Source of the DNA: CAYGBM01 sp964348225
GTDB taxonomy: Bacteria > Patescibacteriota > Minisyncoccia > Minisyncoccales > CG1-02-41-26
Length of the DNA: 8,673 nt
Direction of reading: 5' to 3'
Assembly: GCA_964348225.1 (NCBI GenBank)
Contig: CAYGBM010000022.1
Location: 1 to 8,673, forward strand
This document shows positions 1 to 5,976 of the stretch, in pieces; position 1 is the stretch's first letter, and the number at the start of each line of letters is the position of its first letter. Below the pieces are notes generated by a model. It saw nothing but the letters and a program-made list of their open reading frames with translations, made no database searches and was not told the DNA's origin. A program made the translations under genes and the position numbers.

Positions 1-636
1 GATGCTGTGCAGGCAGTAAATTATTTAGATTGTGATGTTCAGAGATTAGGTGTTGATCTTTTAACTTTATCTGGGCACAAGATTTACGGACCAAAAGGAA
101 TTGGGGCTTTGTATGTTCGCCAAAAAACACCTATTGCACCTTTGATATTAGGGGGCGGGCAGGAAGAAGGGATGAGGTCTGGCACTGAAAATGTGCCTGG
201 TATAGTTGGCTTGGGAAAAGCAATAGATCTGCTTAAAGAAACAAGAAACAAGATACAAGAAACAAAAAATTTGAGAAATAAACTTATTGATGGAATTTTA
301 GAGAAGATTCCCAATTCAAAATTGAATGGTGCAAGAGAGCAGCGGCTGCCTAACAATGTTAATTTCAGTTTTGAAGGGGCAGAGGGTGAGGCAATTGTTA
401 TTGCTTTAGATCAAGAGGGGATTGCAGCTTCAACTGGTTCTGCTTGTTCCTCAAGGAGCTTAGAGCCTTCCCACGTGCTTTTGGCTTTAGGGCTCTCGCA
501 CGAGCAAGCCCACGGCTCTTTGCGGTTGACTTTAGGAAGATATACTACAGAGAAAGAGATAGATAGGGTTTTGGAGGTGTTGCCAGGGGTGATACAAAGA
601 TTGAGGAAAATATCTGGCTATCGGTTAAGGGTTTAA
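1..636 (+). CDS. iscS: Cysteine desulfurase (IscS/NifS-type), C-terminal part, cut by the window start
   Basis: Pyridoxal-phosphate enzyme that removes sulfur from L-cysteine and carries it as a persulfide to acceptors such as the IscU-like scaffold and MnmA encoded just downstream. The frame is open from base 1, so the true start lies upstream; about 211 codons are visible out of the roughly 390-400 usual for the family. SGHKIYGPKG holds the PLP-binding lysine (visible codon 27). Further on are the RSGTENVPGIVG motif and the active-site loop ASTGSACSS with the persulfide cysteine at visible codon 149, followed by SLEPSHVL and SLRLTLGRYTTEKEID, all typical of group I desulfurases. The first visible residues, DAVQA, match the family's DAAQA element. 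It probably heads an operon with the next two genes. IscS versus NifS versus a MnmA-dedicated YrvO-type enzyme cannot be decided from this part alone. Confidence 0.93.
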   Translation, partial: DAVQAVNYLDCDVQRLGVDLLTLSGHKIYGPKGIGALYVRQKTPIAPLILGGGQEEGMRSGTENVPGIVGLGKAIDLLKETRNKIQETKNLRNKLIDGILEKIPNSKLNGAREQRLPNNVNFSFEGAEGEAIVIALDQEGIAASTGSACSSRSLEPSHVLLALGLSHEQAHGSLRLTLGRYTTEKEIDRVLEVLPGVIQRLRKISGYRLRV

Positions 637-693
637 AATTATTAATTTTTAATTAAATTCTTAATTATTAATTCTTAATTCTTAATTTTCATC
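637..693. repeat. AT-only spacer built from TTAATT/TTAATTC repeats
   Basis: The 57-base spacer between the desulfurase and scaffold genes consists almost wholly of imperfect copies of TTAATT, TTAATTC and ATTAATT and contains almost no G or C. It has no clear Shine-Dalgarno sequence before the ATG at 694. It may have grown by replication slippage. I see no promoter or terminator that stands out from the AT background. Confidence 0.6.
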
Positions 694-1083
694 ATGGCTT
701 ATTATTCAAAAAAAGTAATGGAGCATTTTATGCACCCAAAGCATATGGGTAAGATTAAGAATGCTGACGGTATTGGCGATACCAAGAATTTGAGATGCGG
801 GGATATTATGAAGATTTATATTTTAGTTGAGAAAAAAAATGGAAAGGAGCGGATTGTTGATGCTAAGTTTGAGACCATGGGCTGCGGTCACGCCATAAGT
901 ATTTCAGATATGATTTGCGAGTTGGCTGAAGGAAAAACAATTGAGGAGGCAAAAAAAATTGAATTCAAGGATATTGCTGATGAGGTAGGTGAAGTGCCTA
1001 AGCCAAAGCTTCATTGCATTCGTTTGGCAGAAACTGCCCTCAAGTTAGCAATTAAAGATTATGAAAGCAAAATCAAAAACTAA
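694..1083 (+). CDS. iscU: IscU/NifU-N-like iron-sulfur cluster scaffold
   Basis: 129 residues, close to the normal length of IscU (about 128). Known family role: a cytosolic scaffold on which [2Fe-2S] clusters are built with sulfur from the desulfurase, then passed to apo-proteins. The ligand set is present: C35 and D37 in RCGD, C64 in GCGHAISISD, and C108 in KLHCIRLAE. The N-terminal YYSKKVMEHFMHPKHMG and the GKTIEEA element also fit. The segment after the second cysteine reads HAISISD where most family members have SAIASSS, a visible departure next to the cluster site. The PVK element before the last cysteine reads PKPKLHC. The 3' end overlaps mnmA by 23 bases, so the two are very likely translationally coupled. 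ATG at 694 is the only sensible start. A sulfur-carrier role serving MnmA rather than general Fe-S assembly is possible. Confidence 0.9.
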   Translation: MAYYSKKVMEHFMHPKHMGKIKNADGIGDTKNLRCGDIMKIYILVEKKNGKERIVDAKFETMGCGHAISISDMICELAEGKTIEEAKKIEFKDIADEVGEVPKPKLHCIRLAETALKLAIKDYESKIKN

Positions 1084-2164
1084 GGTTGTGGTTGCTATGT
1101 CAGGAGGAATAGATAGTTCGGTTGCAGCAGCCCTTTTAAAAAGGGCTGGCTTTAATTTGGTTGGGGTGTTTATGAGATTTTGGGCAGCTCCCGAGGCTGA
1201 TGGGATTGGAGGGAAATGGAACAGATGCTGCTCTCCTGAAGCTGAAAAAAGGGCGCGGAGGGTTGCTCAAATTCTTAATATTCCCTTCTATGTTTTTAAA
1301 TTTGAAAAAGAGTTTAAAAAGAGAATAGTTGATTATTTTTTAGCTGAATACAAGGTTGGTAGAACGCCGAACCCCTGTGTTGTTTGCAACAAAGAAATTA
1401 AATTCGGACTTTTGCTGGAAAAAGCCTTGGGCTTGAATGCAGATTTTGTGGCAACAGGACATTATGCGCGAATAGCGTTAGAGAAAAACTACAAACTACC
1501 AACTACAAACTACAAACTATTGCGGGCGCAAGACCGCAAGAAAGACCAATCTTATTTTCTTTGGCAGTTGAAGCAAAAGCAGTTGAGGCGTATTTTGTTT
1601 CCAATAGGGGATTATACAAAAAAACAAGTTAGAGAATTGGCCAAAAAGTTTAAACTACCCCTTGCTGAAATGAAAGAATCGCAAGAAGTTTGTTTTATTA
1701 AGAAAACAACAGAAGATTTTTTAAGAAGATACTTAAAAGAAAAAAAAGGACCCATAGTAGAGCAGGTTCGCGATGGAGTGCAAAAAACAATCGGTGAGCA
1801 TAAAGGATTGTGGTTTTACACAATTGGCCAGCGAAAAGGTATTGGCTTGAGTGGAGGACCTTACTTTGTGTTGGATAAAAACAAAAAGAAAAATACTTTA
1901 GTTGTTAGCAAAAACAAAAAAGATTTAGCCAAAAAAGAGCTTATCGCTAAAAACGTCAATTGGTTAGCTGGCAACTCCCTAAAGCTGCCTCTTGAGGTTA
2001 AAGCCAAAATTAGGTATAACTCACCGCTTTGTTCAGCTGTTGTTAAAAAACAAGCTAATCGTTATAAAGTGGTTTTTAAAAAGCCCCAGCTTGCTATAAC
2101 CCCAGGCCAGTCAGTGGTTTTCTACAAGGGCAGCGAACTTTTGGGCGGTGGTGTAATAGCTTAA
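1061..2164 (+). CDS. mnmA: tRNA-specific 2-thiouridylase MnmA
   Basis: 367 residues, normal for the family. MnmA activates U34 of the Lys, Glu and Gln tRNAs with ATP and replaces the C2 oxygen with sulfur from a desulfurase-derived persulfide. The PP-loop SGGIDSS is at residues 14-20. The first catalytic cysteine is C106 in TPNPCVVCNKEIKF, and the second is C211 in SQEVCFI. ATGHYAR, KDQSYFLW and FYTIGQRKGIGL are also present, and the C-terminal beta-barrel runs to the end (SPLCSAVV, AITPGQSVVFYKG). The ATG start lies inside the scaffold gene and shares its last 23 bases. There is no visible Tus relay, so direct sulfur transfer from the adjacent desulfurase is likely (inference). An in-frame simple repeat encodes KNYKLPTTNYKLL in the loop between GHYARI and LLRAQD, a place where family members vary in length. 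Confidence 0.96.
   Translation: MKAKSKTKVVVAMSGGIDSSVAAALLKRAGFNLVGVFMRFWAAPEADGIGGKWNRCCSPEAEKRARRVAQILNIPFYVFKFEKEFKKRIVDYFLAEYKVGRTPNPCVVCNKEIKFGLLLEKALGLNADFVATGHYARIALEKNYKLPTTNYKLLRAQDRKKDQSYFLWQLKQKQLRRILFPIGDYTKKQVRELAKKFKLPLAEMKESQEVCFIKKTTEDFLRRYLKEKKGPIVEQVRDGVQKTIGEHKGLWFYTIGQRKGIGLSGGPYFVLDKNKKKNTLVVSKNKKDLAKKELIAKNVNWLAGNSLKLPLEVKAKIRYNSPLCSAVVKKQANRYKVVFKKPQLAITPGQSVVFYKGSELLGGGVIA
1487..1520 (+). repeat. In-frame AACTAC/AAACTAC simple repeat inside mnmA
   Basis: Four to five imperfect units of (A)AACTAC follow each other and encode the NYKLPTTNYKL stretch. Flanking codons read as normal MnmA sequence and the frame is kept, so this is an expansion within a surface loop and not a frameshift. 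Confidence 0.7.
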
Positions 2165-2649
2165 AAATGAGCTAGGCGCATCTAGAAGATGCGCCTATAT
2201 TCGCAAACAGCTTAAGAGGGTTTTTAGTCAGAGACTAATAATGGGCGAAGGGGTGCGAACCCTTCCTTTACACCTTTTCCCGAAAGAAGAGGTTTCCCGA
2301 AATCCTCAAAAGCTGATAATTTTCTGGACGATAACCGGCTTGCGCTGAGAATTGCTGGGGCTTCAGCGCTGTCCACGGACGGCATCCTACCAAACGTAGG
2401 GATTTGTTTCCATGGACATTTAGCCATTGGTTATCGCCCGGGCAGAACCTTGATATTTTTTTTGTGGCGATTAAGACCGTATGGGAAACCAGGATCTGCC
2501 TCGTTGTGAAGGAACTTATAGTATAATTCCTGCACAAGGGACGATGGGAGACGTCCCTTGTGCGCTGGAGTAGCTTTTCTCAGGTCATCTACTAACACAG
2601 CGGATAATACTCCTCCCGTTGCCCTAGTAGGAGATAGGAAAAAACTACC
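2165..2649 (-). ncRNA. Candidate structured non-coding RNA, about 480 nt, family unknown
   Basis: This gap between mnmA and csoR has a strong minus-strand promoter at its right end and a terminator-like hairpin at its left end. Between them are many pairings. There is a perfect 12-bp hairpin (2532-2543 with 2552-2563). A two-part stem pairs 2563-2567 with 2598-2602 and 2569-2573 with 2589-2593. A 9-position stem (2441-2449 with 2492-2500) has one mismatch. An 11-bp long-range stem pairs 2326-2336 with 2429-2439. A 7-bp hairpin pairs 2342-2348 with 2363-2369, and a 6-bp hairpin with a 7-nt TTCGCAC loop pairs 2247-2252 with 2260-2265. In the long-range stem the only non-Watson-Crick pair is G-U on the minus strand but A-C on the plus strand, which supports the minus strand. 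The ORFs here lack any family resemblance. I could not find the conserved cores of RNase P RNA, tmRNA or SRP RNA. The transcript ends are estimates. Confidence 0.6.
2173..2197 (-). terminator. Hairpin terminator shared by the minus-strand RNA and possibly mnmA
   Basis: An 11-bp perfect inverted repeat (TAGGCGCATCT / AGATGCGCCTA) closes a 3-base loop. On the minus strand it is followed by GCTCATTTTT, a delayed T tract, which fits the end of the RNA read from 2649. On the plus strand it begins 9 bases after the mnmA stop but has no T tract, so it may only protect or partly end the operon mRNA there. Confidence 0.6.
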
Positions 2650-2655
2650 GACTAT

Positions 2656-2684
2656 AATTTATGCTTTTTTGAGGATTTTGTCAA
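2656..2684 (-). promoter_or_regulatory. Minus-strand sigma70-type promoter for the 2165-2649 RNA
   Basis: On the minus strand a consensus -35 TTGACA (2684-2679) is followed by a 17-base spacer and the -10 hexamer TAAATT (2661-2656). The expected start is near 2649. It sits back to back with the copper operon promoter, whose -35 begins at 2707, leaving 22 bases between the two -35 boxes. Confidence 0.7.
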
Positions 2685-2706
2685 GACCTGCAATTTTTTT
2701 TGGGGC

Positions 2707-2735
2707 TTGACAAGGGTTTTGGGTTTTGCTACACT
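2707..2735 (+). promoter_or_regulatory. Copper operon promoter
   Basis: A consensus -35 TTGACA (2707-2712), a 17-base spacer, then TGC and a -10 TACACT (2730-2735), giving an extended -10. Transcription should start near 2742, inside the palindromic operator that begins directly after the -10 box. Confidence 0.8.
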
Positions 2736-2770
2736 AGATTCCATACCCCCCATAGGGGGGTATGGAATCT
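2736..2770 (+). promoter_or_regulatory. CsoR-type operator: perfect 16+3+16 palindrome
   Basis: The arms 2736-2751 and 2755-2770 are exact inverted repeats around ATA and carry central C6 and G6 tracts flanked by ATA/TAT. CsoR-family operators are typically GC-tract inverted repeats. The site begins immediately after the -10 box and covers the predicted transcription start, so bound repressor should block initiation. Copper binding to CsoR would release it. The first gene downstream is a csoR, which indicates autoregulation of the whole operon. Confidence 0.85.
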
Positions 2771-2790
2771 TTATTCTTAAACTAAAACAT

Positions 2791-3066
2791 ATGGCTAAAA
2801 AAGACTTTAAAAGAGAAACTTTAAACAGAATTAATTATCTGACAGGTCATCTAGAAGGTGTTAAAAGGATGATAGAGGAGGATAAGTATTGTATTGATGT
2901 TATCAAGCAGAACGAGGCGGTTATTGCAGCCATTAAAAAGCTGAACCATTTGATATTAGAAAACCACTTGCACACCTGCGTTAGCGATGCAATCAAGGGG
3001 AATGATACAAAGGAGAGAAGAAAAAAAATACAAGAGCTTGTAGAAATTTTTAACAACTCTGACTAA
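2791..3066 (+). CDS. csoR: Copper-sensing transcriptional repressor CsoR
   Basis: 91-residue all-helical regulator of the CsoR/RcnR/FrmR family (DUF156), which binds DNA as a tetramer and lets go on binding Cu+. The copper ligand triad C34, H59 and C63 has the same spacing (25 and 4) as the C36/H61/C65 set of Mycobacterium tuberculosis CsoR, and the second-shell tyrosine precedes the first cysteine (Y33). The family's opening element appears as LNRINYLTGHLEGVKRMIEEDKYCIDVI. I chose ATG 2791 because the family match starts within a few residues of it. An upstream in-frame TTG at 2707 is the -35 box itself, and that extension would run through the promoter and operator. No clear Shine-Dalgarno precedes the ATG. 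It is the first gene of the copper operon and stops 7 bases before the next start. Confidence 0.9.
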   Translation: MAKKDFKRETLNRINYLTGHLEGVKRMIEEDKYCIDVIKQNEAVIAAIKKLNHLILENHLHTCVSDAIKGNDTKERRKKIQELVEIFNNSD

Positions 3067-3073
3067 TAATTCT

Positions 3074-3916
3074 ATGAATCCTTTTAGAAGAAATAAAAAG
3101 GGCGCATTAAACAAGGGAAATGAGAAAAAAGGATTTTGGGTTGGAATAGCCTATGGTTTAATACCCCATATTGGCTGCATAGCTTTTATTGTTTTTTCGG
3201 TTTTGGGGGTAACAGCAGCAACTACATTGTTTAAGCCCCTACTTTTGAATCCTTATTTCTTTCACATTTTAGTTGCAATTTCCATTGTGTTTGCGACAGC
3301 CTCAGCTGTTTTTTATTTTAAAAAACAGGGTTTTTTAAGCTTTCAAAGGAAAAAGGGTGGATTGGAAATAAGCTTTTTAAAGGGGGCTCTAAGAAGAAAA
3401 CGAAAATATCTTTTAACGCTCTATGGCACGACCATTGGCATTAACCTGATTCTTTTTATGGTAATTTTCCCAATAGCTGCCAATATTAACGCTGGCGTAC
3501 CCTTAACAGCTGCTATACTAGGATTCTTTGGAGGAGACACAGAGGTCCAACTAGACGAGGCAGAATCTTTGCTAACATTAGAAGTATCAATTCCTTGCCC
3601 TGGCCATGCTCCTTTGATCATTGGAGAGCTTAAGGCGATTGATGGCGTTGGAGGAGTAAGCTTTAAGTTTCCTAATCTATTTAATGTGGGCTATAATCCA
3701 GAAGCAACTTCAAAAGAGGAGATTCTTTCACTGGAGGTTTTTGGAACATACAAAGCCAAGGTTATGAACCAAGAAGCTGGAGAGGATGGAAGTCAGCTCG
3801 CAGACAATATTGTTCAGGCAGAATCTTTAGAGAGAGATACATTGGGTAGCGCTGGAAGCTGTTGTGGAGGGGGTGCTGGTGGAGGAGGTTGCGGTTGTGG
3901 GTGCTCAGGTTTTTGA
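3074..3916 (+). CDS. MerT-like membrane protein with C-terminal HMA-like domain and Cys-rich tail
   Basis: 280 residues. The N-terminal half has about three membrane segments (near 21-52, 62-82 and 112-138). The layout recalls mercuric transporter MerT: a metal-ligand motif in the first segment (IPHIGC, H32 and C35, in place of a cysteine pair), a FKPLL...NPYFF stretch, then a helix pair. Residues about 166-230 have a beta-alpha-beta character like a heavy-metal-associated domain, with CPGH (C175, H178) where CxxC is usual. After an acidic linker the protein ends in a glycine tail holding C263, C264, C273, C275 and C277. By position in a CsoR operon it probably moves or binds copper in the membrane (inference). 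MerTP fusion proteins offer a structural parallel, but direction of transport and metal are unproven. It could instead be a copper chaperone-receptor that feeds CopA. Confidence 0.6.
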   Translation: MNPFRRNKKGALNKGNEKKGFWVGIAYGLIPHIGCIAFIVFSVLGVTAATTLFKPLLLNPYFFHILVAISIVFATASAVFYFKKQGFLSFQRKKGGLEISFLKGALRRKRKYLLTLYGTTIGINLILFMVIFPIAANINAGVPLTAAILGFFGGDTEVQLDEAESLLTLEVSIPCPGHAPLIIGELKAIDGVGGVSFKFPNLFNVGYNPEATSKEEILSLEVFGTYKAKVMNQEAGEDGSQLADNIVQAESLERDTLGSAGSCCGGGAGGGGCGCGCSGF

Positions 3917-4018
3917 GCAAGAAATTTTGAAAATAATTTATTCTTAATGACTTTTAGACAGTTTTAATGAGATATCCTCAACAGGAAATCCATTTAAAAT
4001 TGACTATCGTTAAAAAAT

Positions 4019-5086
4019 ATGCAGGAAAATTCTCAACAAGAGCCTAAAATGGCTCAACAACAATTCAAAATTAAAGGTATGCATTGCAAAAGCTGTGCTG
4101 ATAAGATAGAGGAAGGGATCAAGAAATTGACAGGGATAAGTGAAGTGAAAGTTAGCTTTCCTGAAGAGCAAGCTTTTATTCGGTTCAATCCTGACCAGAT
4201 AAACCTCAATAGGGTAAAGGAGGTAATAAAAGAAACGGGCTATGAGGCAATCATTGAAGAGGAAAGCTCTACTAATTCTTCTTCGGGAAAGATGGTTAGA
4301 ATCAGCTTGGAGAGTTCGAGTATTTTAGCCATATTGGTTGGAATCACATTAATATTAACTATTGCTAATACTTATTCTAATGCAAAGATAAGAAACCAGC
4401 TTGCCTTGCTTGGGGGCGGTGAGCTTGTCGGGCTTGAAGAACAAGACACCAGAGAGCAGGAAGACGGCAGCCTCAAGGAAGTAAAACCGACATTACCGGG
4501 AGTGGGAGGTCCAGATGAAGACTCGTTAGGACCTTCGCCTGGGAATCAGCCTTTGCTTGACATCGAAGCTCTGGCTGACGATGACCCCCAAAAAGGTTCG
4601 AAAAATGCTCCTGTTACGATCGTGGAGTTTTCTGATTATGAATGTCCTTTCTGCAGAAGATTCTTCGACCAGACATTGCCCCTTATAGATAAAAATTATA
4701 TACAAGATGACAAGGTAAAATATGTTTTTCGCGACTTTCCTTTAAGCTTTCACAGGAATGCCCAAAAAGCAGCAGAAGGTGCTGAGTGTGCCGATGAACA
4801 GGGCAAGTTCTGGGAGTATCATGATAAGCTGTTTGAGAACCAAGATGCCTTATCTGTTGGAGACCTTAAGCTTTATGCGAAAGACTTGGGTTTGGATACT
4901 ACAAAATTTAATGATTGTTTAGACTCCGGAGAAATGGCTTCAGAAGTTGAAAAAGACTTTCGTGATGGCTCAAGATATGGTGTTGGTGGAACGCCGGCTT
5001 TTTTTATCAACGGCACACCGCTAAGCGGGGCTCAACCCTATAGTGTTTTTGAGAGGACTATTGAGCAGGAGCTTAATAAACAGTAA
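4019..5086 (+). CDS. HMA copper-binding domain fused to a membrane-anchored DsbA-like thioredoxin domain
   Basis: 355 residues with three parts. An N-terminal heavy-metal-associated domain (about 13-80) carries GMHCKSC with C23 and C26. A single membrane segment lies at about 100-117. After a Gly/Pro/acidic linker, a DsbA/DsbG-like thioredoxin fold (about 190-355) has VEFSDYECPFC with redox cysteines C209 and C212, FRDFPL, and the cis-proline loop GGTPAFFING (P326). The expected topology puts the HMA domain in the cytoplasm and the thioredoxin domain outside. DsbA-type enzymes form or exchange disulfides in exported proteins. Here the substrates could be the neighbouring Cys-rich proteins, or copper could drive or be controlled by the thiol chemistry (inference). 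ATG 4019 is used; M11 (4049) is an alternative start. A 102-base gap precedes it, the largest in the operon, and I see no convincing separate promoter there. Confidence 0.85.
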   Translation: MQENSQQEPKMAQQQFKIKGMHCKSCADKIEEGIKKLTGISEVKVSFPEEQAFIRFNPDQINLNRVKEVIKETGYEAIIEEESSTNSSSGKMVRISLESSSILAILVGITLILTIANTYSNAKIRNQLALLGGGELVGLEEQDTREQEDGSLKEVKPTLPGVGGPDEDSLGPSPGNQPLLDIEALADDDPQKGSKNAPVTIVEFSDYECPFCRRFFDQTLPLIDKNYIQDDKVKYVFRDFPLSFHRNAQKAAEGAECADEQGKFWEYHDKLFENQDALSVGDLKLYAKDLGLDTTKFNDCLDSGEMASEVEKDFRDGSRYGVGGTPAFFINGTPLSGAQPYSVFERTIEQELNKQ

Positions 5087-5102
5087 TAAAACAATCAATA
5101 CA

Positions 5103-5576
5103 ATGCAAAATAAAAAAGGTAAAATTTGGACAATTGTTTTCATTGCTTTGTTTTTGGGTGTGGCTTTATTGACTAAGGGGTTTGGTTTGTTTGGTTCTGC
5201 TCCAGTAGAGGCTGAACCTGCTGGGGAGAGCGCTGTTTTGAGAATTCCATTGGAAGAGGTAACAAGCAATGCTAAATGGTATGAATACGAGTCAGGCAAG
5301 AGCAAAGTAAAGTTCTTTGTTGTTAAGGCTGGAGATGGTAGTGTAAAAACCGGTTTTGACGCTTGCGATGTCTGCTTCACCGAGAAAAAAGGCTACAGAC
5401 AGGAAGGTGATTATATGGTTTGCAATAACTGCGGTAATCGTTATCCAATAGACGGATTGGGTACAGAGAACAAGAATCCCGGCGGCTGCTGGCCTGGCTA
5501 TCTGCCAAGCGTTGTTAAGGACGGCAATGTGATCATAAAAAAATCTGACCTAAGTAACAGCAGGCTGGGAAGTTGA
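5103..5576 (+). CDS. Membrane-anchored DUF2318 cysteine protein
   Basis: 157 residues from ATG 5103. An upstream in-frame start at 5043 would overlap the previous gene by 44 bases and adds no family sequence. An N-terminal signal anchor (about 8-24) is followed by an outward-facing domain that matches DUF2318. It shows FFVVKAGDGSVKTGFDACDVCFTEKKGYRQEGD with C88 and C91, then MVCNNCGNRY with C107 and C110, and finally NPGGCW with C129. DUF2318 domains are known from proteins annotated as Fe-S or metal-related membrane proteins and sometimes accompany FTR1-type iron permeases; their biochemistry is not settled. The two CxxC pairs plus a fifth cysteine suggest binding of a metal or cluster, or being a substrate of the DsbA-like protein next door. 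Its stop overlaps the region just before the next start, so translation is probably coupled. Confidence 0.8.
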   Translation: MQNKKGKIWTIVFIALFLGVALLTKGFGLFGSAPVEAEPAGESAVLRIPLEEVTSNAKWYEYESGKSKVKFFVVKAGDGSVKTGFDACDVCFTEKKGYRQEGDYMVCNNCGNRYPIDGLGTENKNPGGCWPGYLPSVVKDGNVIIKKSDLSNSRLGS

Positions 5577-5578
5577 TT

Positions 5579-5941
5579 ATGAAATCTGTTAAAATAATCA
5601 TTCTTGGATTGATCATTGTTGCGATATTAGCGATAGGAGGAAGTTTTTTATTGTTTGGGCGGGGCGATGGCACCGAGAGTGATTTTCATATAAAAAGGGA
5701 CACGATTTTATCAGAGCTTTATTTGGCTATTGAAAAGGCGCAGGGTTCTGGCAATTACAATTGCTGTATAGAGCCGCCCTGCACAATGTGTTATCTTGGT
5801 GATTGGCTTTGGGGAGATGGTTCTTGTTATTGCGACAGGGAAATGGCACAGGAAAATTGGGACAAAGTTTGCCCTCAGTGCATAAAAGGGATTGAGCAAG
5901 GGAAGTGTAAATCAAATGAAGATACCTGTTTTGTGCTTTAA
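5579..5941 (+). CDS. Small membrane-anchored Cys-rich protein, function unknown
   Basis: 120 residues from ATG 5579; a TTG two codons upstream (5573) overlaps the previous stop and is possible. Residues about 4-26 form one membrane helix, and the rest should face outward. It carries ten cysteines: CC at 62-63, C68, C71, C83, C85, C98, C101, C110 and C117, arranged as CCIEPPCTMC, CYC, CPQC and two single cysteines near the end. There are also tryptophans at 76, 78 and 94. I do not recognise a named family. The pattern suits binding of several Cu+ ions or a set of disulfides. Its place between a DUF2318 protein and CopA, downstream of a DsbA-like enzyme, makes copper storage, delivery or buffering at the cell surface a reasonable guess, no more. 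Confidence 0.7.
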   Translation: MKSVKIIILGLIIVAILAIGGSFLLFGRGDGTESDFHIKRDTILSELYLAIEKAQGSGNYNCCIEPPCTMCYLGDWLWGDGSCYCDREMAQENWDKVCPQCIKGIEQGKCKSNEDTCFVL

Positions 5942-5976
5942 ATAATCGTTCCGGAAAATTTAAGAGAAAAGGATTT

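Noticed and set aside
2228..2245. Group I intron R element (CAGAGACTA on the plus strand)
   Set aside because: The word resembles the conserved R segment, but no P/Q segments precede it and no matching AAGATATAGTC segment follows on that strand. The ATAGTC-like word near 2650 is on the other strand. It is better explained as a small TTAGTC/GACTAA hairpin.
2224..2537. Two overlapping minus-strand reading frames of 67 and 89 codons
   Set aside because: No domain or membrane pattern, no start signal, and they lie over the hairpins of the candidate RNA.
2165..2649. RNase P RNA, tmRNA or SRP RNA in the gap after mnmA
   Set aside because: The size fits, but I could not find GAGGAAAGTCC or ACAGAA...GGCTTA for RNase P, a GGNTTCGAC 5' end with a GGTTCGAnTCC/CCA end for tmRNA, or GGTCAGG...GGAAGG for SRP on the minus strand. 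By-eye search can miss divergent members.
2707..2790. Longer csoR beginning at TTG 2707
   Set aside because: This codon is the -35 box, and the extension would translate the promoter and operator; family similarity starts at ATG 2791.
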